Source: Pseudoips prasinana
Taxonomy: Eukaryota > Arthropoda > Insecta > Lepidoptera > Nolidae
DNA: 64,000 bases
NCBI GenBank assembly: GCA_951640165.1
Contig: OX621252.1
Span: forward strand, 20,171,934 to 20,235,933
Reading direction: 5' to 3'
Shown: positions 57,290 through 64,000 of the stretch, piece by piece
Position numbering within the stretch: the stretch's first letter is position 1
How the letters are laid out: each line of letters starts with the position of its first letter
Program-made: the position numbers and the translations under genes
The notes under the pieces: generated by a model
Database searches by the model: none
The model's input: only the letters and a program-made list of their open reading frames with translations
What the model was told of the DNA's origin: nothing

Positions 57290-59604
57290 TAGGTTTTGTA
57301 CAAAACAACGAGTCTACCAAAGATCATTTTATTAGAACAAGATGAGAAATGTTTGAAAAGAATTTAGAGCATTTTTATTACGTCTGGAGCATTAAAAGCC
57401 TTTGCCTTTATATGCACACTTGAAAATGTCAAGGCTCAATTCATTTTATCAATATAAGCACGAAATAAAGTTAAGTACTTAATAAAGAAAATTCTCTCGT
57501 TCAAGACACTTCAAAGCAATATCGTTCAATATGGTTAGTACAGGCGCTGTATTCCTTTCATCTTATTTACCTACAAGATTCTACTCATGACTGTTCGCGT
57601 TGTTTTGAAGTAAGATTTAAAATAATAAGAATAAAGTTCCATAAAAAAACGATTGATATGGATGTGACCAAATTTTCAGTGAATTTCATGTAGTTCATTT
57701 CTTAAAAATCCTACAGGAACCTACATTTCTTCAGCGATAAAAAGGTGTCCTATGTGACACAGATAGTTAATACCTTGATTAATATAATAAAATATCCTTT
57801 CAACCGGTTTTTGCAACAAAGTATGGAGTAATTTATTAATTTTACAGAACTTCTTTTCGAACTTCTTTTTCTTTGACCACCGCAAAATCGTTCAGTCTCT
57901 TTTTCGCTTGCTAAAGCAAGACCACGGCATTCAATGTATTCGTACGGTCGAATCAAGCGTTGAGTGGCACAAGCGTGATGTAAATTAAACTAGTACACAG
58001 TGAATATTTCCTTACTGACACTCTGTTATTGATCTTCATATAATATGCAAGTAAGTCATCTTGAAACTGAGTGAATAATGGTTAAGTACCAGAACGGAAC
58101 AGTTCATTCCAGTTTTTATTTCCACGCTCTTATTGAGTTCTTTCCTTTATAACTTTGTAACACAATGTACGTGGATAACCGTGTTTTTAGCTTTCTCTCT
58201 TTGTATTGAATTATATAAAAACATTTTTTTAATAATGTAGATAAGTATTTTTTGACGACGCAGACTAGCCAATTGGGGGGAAATATTATAGTCACAATTG
58301 TGCGCAAACATACCCCTAGTCCACTTTCCAACCCTCTACTCCAATCCTCCTCCCAAAATCGCTAATTTCCTGACTCCGGGCTACTGTGAAATTTTAGGTA
58401 TATGCAGCATCTGATGATATGCGATTATGTCTATGGATGATGGTATGATATGGATGATGTCTATGGATGGTTGTACTACCAAAAGCATCATACACATTTT
58501 CACTGCCCAATGCTAATACCGTAGGTACTTTTAGCATTGCGCAGTTTCTTGCATTCTACTGAAATGATTTTTCCCGATACGGGAACTCTGAAAAGTGCGT
58601 AATCAGCACAGGCCAATAGATTGGGGTATAGACTTTGTTAGGCAAGGACTTGGCCGCGCACCTAGGTGCTTAACGTCCCCGATCGATGACCGACTAGATA
58701 GACTAAGTTCAAGGAAAATGTATTCTAGTCTATGTATTGATCTAGTCAAACGGTACTATAACGTTATAGAGTGTTCTATTCTTTCTCGTATTTTACTATT
58801 AGGATATGGTTTGCATATTGGATTAGTAAGCATTGATATTAGAACCATTTGCAGTAATTCTCTTCTATTATAGAAACGTTTTCACTTATTTCTTAATAAA
58901 CTACACTGTATCATATATGAATGGTAGGCAGTAAGTATAAACACCTTCATTTAATGCTGCAATACATACACTCTCATATAACTGAAATCACTATACCCTC
59001 TAAAATAGATTTTTTTTTTACATTGATGGGAAAACAAACTTCCTACCTCGTTCACTTTTTAGGATGACGCTATTGTACAATTCCGATACCGGTCTACGCT
59101 TCTTTTCTCATGCGTATGCCCGAGTGGTGATAACCGTGGAACAGTGCAACCGTGTTAGATTGAATAGGCATATTATGTACGTGCGGGCCCACCTCAAGCC
59201 CCATATACACTTTCCAATCAAATAAAATGTCGATCAAGAGCACATCCATGATTGCATCTACATATACGATACTTAGACCAGAAGTTAGTAAATTATTTCT
59301 AAATGAACTATGTCACAATCTGTTTAAAAAGTGTATTTGCTAGTTGAATATAATATAACCTTGTAACAGTAAATACGCCGCACTTTTATTGTATTTATAA
59401 TTTATGAAGAAAAAGTTATATAGTCCGTGATATATTCTTGATGGGCCAATAAGTGTAACTAGTAGTAGCTACTGGTGTATCTTTATTATAAAAAAGATTT
59501 TTTTTTTAAATGCAGCCGGTATGTCGATTTGTTCCTTTGTGAAAAGCTCTGTCTAAATGATGATCAAATCAACTCAAGAGAATGTAAATCATGGGCATAA
59601 TGAC
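57290..59604. other. Intergenic stretch, unassigned
   Basis: SINE-like words at 58,250-58,390 (family B tail relatives) and possibly 58,600-58,700. No coding supported. Confidence 0.35.
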
Positions 59605-59848
59605 GGGCCGGTTGGCGTGGTTGGTAAATGCTTGCCTTTCACGCCGCAGGTCATGGGTTCCATTCCCACCCAGGATAGATATTTGTGTGCATGAACATGT
59701 CTGTTTGTCCTTGGGCCTGGGTGTAATTTGTATTTTCAAAAGAAATGTAGTATATGTATTATCAATTATCTGGTTTCCATAGTACCTACAAGCTGTGCTT
59801 AGTTTGGGATCAGATGGCCGTGTGTGTCCCAGGATATTATTATTATTA
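59605..59848 (+). mobile_element. tRNA-headed SINE, family A, full length
   Basis: Head ggttggcgtggttggtaaat, A/B-box spacing with gggttccattccc, body gatagatatttgtgtgcatg, ctgggtgtaat, ttatctggtttccatagta, tail ggatattattatt. Best copy of this family here. Confidence 0.85.
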
Positions 59849-59849
59849 A

Positions 59850-59937
59850 CTAGCTATGCCCCGCGGTTTCACCCGCGTTAAAGAGTAACAAACATACATC
59901 TACACTCACAAACTTTCGCATTTATAATATTAGTAGG
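59850..59937 (-). mobile_element. Short Helitron, deleted inside
   Basis: CTAG end at 59,850-59,853, hairpin ccgcggtttcacccgcg, then straight to the shared start (cacaaactttcgcatttata atattag). It is inserted right after the SINE tail. Confidence 0.65.
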
Positions 59938-60044
59938 ATATGTCCTTCTAGCGGTTTTGGCAGTGCACGCCAGAATAGCTCGCAGATGGATTTTTTCCTA
60001 CTTACTTGACACTTATCGTCATATTTTTGACAATTCCCACAGTA

Positions 60045-60182
60045 TTTTTATAAATTATAGCCTATGTGTTATTCTGATGTAAGCTGTATTATTGTAAAGT
60101 TTCATTAAAATCTCGATTAGTTTTTACGTGAAAGAGTAACAAACATCCATCCATCCATACCTACCAACTTTCACGTTTATTA
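60045..60182 (-). mobile_element. Helitron-related fragment without the hairpin end
   Basis: Words tatagcctatgtgttattct, tttttacgtgaaagagtaac and ctttcacgtttattagga match the short Helitron body; the CTAG end is missing. Confidence 0.55.
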
Positions 60183-60189
60183 GGATGTA

Positions 60190-61530
60190 CATAATTTAAA
60201 AGGGAAGGTACACAATGTACAAAAGGCTCTATATTTAACTATTTAAGCTGATAAAATCACGTTATGTGTTTATTTCTCCCTTGTATCTACTCGTATTTGT
60301 TGAACTCAATATATTGGGAACGAAGTTAATCCGCTTACTGTCAGTAATATTATGTCATTACCAGACCCATCTCGTCCTTGACAGGGCTCTTTGTGCTTGT
60401 ATCAGTAAAAGTTTTTATATTAATATTGGCATTCATATAATACGGGACATAAATATGATCATGTTTATGAATCTTGATATAAAGCCGTGTTCCTACTTAC
60501 CTTTGCTGTAATACTACAGAATAAAGATAAGTACTTCATACATAAAATTCTCTACGTCAGGACACATTATGTAATAAATAGATGCTCTCGTATGATTTTA
60601 CTTAGGTAAAGTACGCGTGTGGACTAATAGTACCTACTGAATCTTAGCGCCAACCTATTTTGCTCTGACAATCCCTAGAACATTCTGACACTTTTACGTT
60701 CGCTGAATACGGGACTACTATGTGCATGTGATTGTATTGTACAAGGATCCGTGAAATAAAAAAGAAAAGTATATTACTTGTAAAAAACGACTATCTATCT
60801 AAATCCAATATCCAAGAAAACCAGCAATTGTAGAGACCGTTAAATAAAACAGTTTTAAAACTAGAACGAGATAGATACAACTGTTCTTCTGGTAAGAACA
60901 GTGTAATACGCTAAAATCAGACTTAAATCCTTTTAGTGTAGGTGCAGTATATGGGCCGATTTAAAGCGAGACAGCTTATTTCTGTAATGTAACAAAGCTG
61001 AAAGCACAGTACGGTTTTCCCGGGCCGTTAACTTGGTGCTGGTGCATTGGTCGCTAAAGAGGTCAACATCGATCGGGCCGGGTCGTCGCCAGTTCTATAA
61101 GTTAGATGCACTGACGCCAATTTGTAGGAAATTTTTGTTTACGCCGCCATGCAGTTGAGCCGTATAAATGACCCCTCGCAACGCTTTCCAAGTTTTATGA
61201 CTCTCATTAATTTATGGTTTATACATACTTTTGTAGATTTGTTGGGTTCTGTTTAAATTTAGGGGAGATGTTTGTGGTTTCCTTACGTCGTGGCGCCGTT
61301 GTGTTTAATACCGGTACAGGTACCTACTTGATTCTAGGTTGGAAATGTTGGAATATGTTCCTTCGGTGAAATACACAATGCCTCACGTTTGCGCTAAGGA
61401 CCAGTGAAGTGCTTCTACGAAAGTACATGATAATATCCTGCAGTACTATACGATTATTATTCATGTGTATATGTGGGACTTAAGGAGCCCAACCAATTTA
61501 TAGAAATGAAACCACTTATCCAATTAAATG
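60190..61530. other. Intergenic stretch, unassigned
   Basis: 60,950-61,190 is GC-richer without a recognised product. No element ends seen. Confidence 0.3.
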
Positions 61531-61534
61531 TAAT

Positions 61535-61737
61535 GTATAGCAACTTCCATCACACACACACAAATTGGGCAGTACCTGTACTATGGCAACTAGACATCTG
61601 ATAAACATATGTATTTCTAAATACATTCATTTTATAGATATATTTCGCTCAAACACAGAACAAATAATCGCACTCGTAACACCAAGATTAGAACCCACGA
61701 CGTCTGGCTTGGCAGTCGAGGTTGCTAACAACTAGAC
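61535..61737 (-). mobile_element. tRNA-headed SINE related to family A
   Basis: Minus orientation: tail words tactatggcaactagacatc, head attagaacccacgacgtctg and ggttgctaacaactagacca. The fold-back MITE is inserted at its head. Confidence 0.6.
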
Positions 61738-61740
61738 CAG

Positions 61741-61981
61741 GGGCTCTACCGGCTAAGTCGCCGAACATCGATTTCGTAAATGGCGTTTAAATAAATAAAG
61801 GTTAAAAATTACTTGATCAATCGTTAAATCGGCTTCCATGAGCACATGTGACGTCATAAAAGGTCCAGAATTGATTTTCAACGTTGAAGCCGATTTAACG
61901 ATTCGTTAAGTCATTTTTAACCTTTATTTATTTGAACGCCTTTATCGAAAATGATGTTCGGCGACTTAGCCGGTAGAGCCC
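61741..61981. mobile_element. Fold-back MITE, 241 bp
   Basis: Arms of about 95 bp are inverted and nearly identical: GGGCTCTACCGGCTAAGTCG on both ends. Flanked by CAG (61,738-61,740 and 61,982-61,984). Centre contains acatgtgacgtcataaaagg. No coding. Superfamily not assigned. Confidence 0.85.
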
Positions 61982-62159
61982 CAGCATGCAAAGGATGTTG
62001 TTCAGTTTCATAAGTATTTCGATATTCTGCGTTTAGTTTTCCACACTAATGTATTTTTACACATGTGTTTCTCTAGTTGTATAAGCCTTGTACCTAATAG
62101 TATCTATCTTGTTTTTGCTTTTACCACGTGATTAACAATACTCCTAGGTCTCATCTCTG

Positions 62160-62455
62160 AGGAAAACGTGTTGTGCGAGTCATAAGCAATAGGAGTGGAG
62201 CTCTGTCGCCAAGGTACTTATTGTAATATAACTTGTGTTCTTTGAGAATGCCTGGCGCCGCCGGGACGGTCCGCCAGCAGCGAGGGGGAATGGTGGCCCC
62301 TATATAATCGCACCGTCCGCGTCATACGCAGTCTTCATTTTAGATCCACCCTAGCAAGACTATGATATTCTTACTATTAAAATTTACTAGTTCCTAATGA
62401 AAATAAAGAGTTACGTAGAATAGAATTATCTTAATTTTGTTCCTGGACCTAGTTT
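62160..62455 (+). promoter_or_regulatory. Possible solo LTR or promoter-like region
   Basis: A clear tatataat at about 62,301 follows a GC-rich stretch, with gcagtcttcat about 30 bases later, and aataaag at 62,402. TATA, start and poly(A) signal within 110 bp recall an insect retrotransposon LTR, but I could not fix the ends or a target duplication. Confidence 0.3.
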
Positions 62456-62715
62456 TTATACGGTTATACCCTAGGAAACTTATGTAATCGCGATAATCGT
62501 ATGTTGGATCTATGTTACGTAAGCTGATACTAATTCTCCTATTTAAGTCGGATACCTCGCTAGAGTTTAAACCTTAATGCTCATATTTCTCTGCGCTAGT
62601 TTTAAGGTGCACTAAAAGTTTCTGCCAAATAATAGTCTGGTTTTTGCACACGAACCGTCCTGATAAGTAGAATTCGTGAACAGTATCAAATACTTTTGGG
62701 TGGGGGAGCTAATAT
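62456..62715. other. Unassigned spacer
   Basis: Nothing recognised. Confidence 0.3.
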
Positions 62716-62719
62716 TTTT

Positions 62720-62885
62720 GATTGCACGTATGGCATAGTGGTTTCGGTGGTCACCTCGCACCTTAGCGCACTCGTGATGTGGGTTCGATCCCTGTGCAGG
62801 AGAACTATTTGTGTACCTCATATCTGAATCTGTGTGTCTGCGTATTGCGTGTTTGTAAAGTTCCACCCAATACAGAGATTCGTTG
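62720..62885 (+). mobile_element. tRNA-headed SINE, family D
   Basis: Head cgtatggcatagtggtttcg, a clean B box gggttcgatccc at about 62,781, body gagaactatttgtgtacctc. The only copy of this type recognised here. Confidence 0.7.
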
Positions 62886-63384
62886 CTCTAGTGCGTAGCG
62901 TGCGTAACTGCATGCGTAGTAGCGTTGGTAATAAAAAAAATGATTTGATAAGTCGGTGCGCCGGATTTAATTTCAACTTCTTCTAGTACGTTATAGTTCA
63001 GCTATTTTGCCATTTCTCCCCAAGTTTTCTTTTTTCGCTTTTAACTACATGGGCAGAAGAGTCTTTATGTCAATGGAATTCGATAAAGCTTCAATATTTC
63101 TAGGAAAAATTTTCTATAATTTCCTACATAAATTATAATTTCATCGAAATCGGTTGTTATAAAGAAAACTTCAAGACAGTTATTTTTACAGAAACAATAG
63201 TTATGTAATTGTATTTTTTCAAGTTATTTTCGATTAATTATCAATCCTTCTACGTCATCAAAAGGGCAAAATTCACTTCATTCAGTACATTAAAATAAAG
63301 GTTTTATAAAAAATATGTTATTTTATTTCCTTATTTTATAGAATTTTAGATCTTAATAATAACATCATTTTTTTACAATAAATT

Positions 63385-63560
63385 AGATAAGTCTTTATTT
63401 GCCTTAAACATGGTATGATGGTGTTACAAATTGGTTTCATATTGTGTTCCACATGTTTAGCTTACAAATATGTAAAAAATGGCATGCACAGTAATTAATA
63501 ATATAAATATAAACTTAAAATTTATACAATATTATCACAATTATTAATAAATCTAATTAT
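63385..63560 (-). mobile_element. CR1-like LINE 3' end
   Basis: tctttatttgccttaaacat and ggtatgatggtgttacaaat resemble the 3' end of the element at 36.0 kb. Confidence 0.5.
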
Positions 63561-63722
63561 ATAATGCTAACATATATATTTATCACAGTTCCTTAGTATA
63601 ATTTTATTAATAAATTTAGTATAATTTTATTCCTTAGTATAATTTTATTAATAGATTATTAATAAATCTAATTATATAATGCTAACATATATATTTATCA
63701 CAGTTCCTTAGTATAATTTATT
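63538..63722. repeat. Direct duplication, about 116-bp period
   Basis: The words attaataaatctaattatat and cagttccttagtataattt occur twice (from about 63,540 and 63,656), nearly identical. Confidence 0.8.
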
Positions 63723-63744
63723 TGTTGCTCTCCTGCTACTGTTT

Positions 63745-63900
63745 ACTTTACTTTCAGTTCCAAAAGGTTGTCTGGAAGAGATCGCTTAAGGCGATAAGAC
63801 CGCCCATTGTACCTTATGTTCTTTATATTATATCCGATGTATTTTCTTTCCGCCTGAGTGTGTACAATAAAGAGTATCCTATCTTCTATCTATCTATTTA
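63745..63900 (+). mobile_element. LINE or SINE 3' tail, lepidopteran type
   Basis: ggttgtctggaagagatcgc, ttaaggcgataagaccgccc, gtgtacaataaagagtatcc and a (tatc)n tail. This tail is widespread in moth and butterfly genomes (recalled knowledge). Confidence 0.55.
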
Positions 63901-64000
63901 ACATTAATTCAACATAAATGTAACTTATTAGCATAATGATGAACAATCGGTTTTTTCGGGATTCCGTACGCTAGGTACGCATAACTTAGAAACCTCTTGT

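Overview
This is a nuclear window from an insect, very probably a moth or butterfly. It is AT-rich, and its repeats are types familiar from Lepidoptera: several tRNA-headed SINE families, short Helitrons ending in a hairpin plus CTAG, mariner-type elements, RTE and CR1-like LINE debris, and piggyBac and hAT relics. No species can be named from the sequence alone.

Region 1 (about 1.6-33.8 kb, minus strand) is one gene, a Golgi class II alpha-mannosidase of glycoside hydrolase family 38. I could join 18 coding exons with matching splice phases. They give 1074 codons: a short cytosolic tail, one membrane anchor, a stem, and a catalytic domain with all expected zinc and catalytic residues. The last one or two exons lie beyond the left edge. 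The introns are full of inserted elements.

The most unusual feature is in two of this gene's introns. Immediately downstream of exon 8 and of exon 18 there is a tandem array, with units of about 146 bp and 114 bp. Each unit is a degraded copy of the end of the preceding exon, its 5' splice site and the start of the intron. Each unit also ends its intronic part with an acceptor-like sequence, so it looks like a small exon-mimic cassette (acceptor, exonlet with stop codon, donor).

Region 2 (33.8-42.6 kb) holds the upstream side of the mannosidase gene and two 5'-truncated LINEs in minus orientation: a CR1-like element with a long open reverse transcriptase frame, and an RTE element bounded by an 11-bp target duplication. 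Region 3 (42.6-64 kb) has no securely identified host gene. A plausible first coding exon of an unknown plus-strand gene starts at 42,671. The rest is unassigned AT-rich DNA with a 5S rRNA-derived SINE, Helitrons, an apparently intact mariner (52.1-53.4 kb), a non-autonomous hAT carrying RTE fragments (55.5-57.3 kb), a fold-back MITE (61.7 kb) and SINEs.

Two transposases look intact: a DD41D mariner-like element (28.5-29.8 kb) inside a Helitron copy, and a DD34D cecropia-type mariner (52.1-53.4 kb). All functional statements rest on reading the sequence and on general knowledge of the families; no searches were run.
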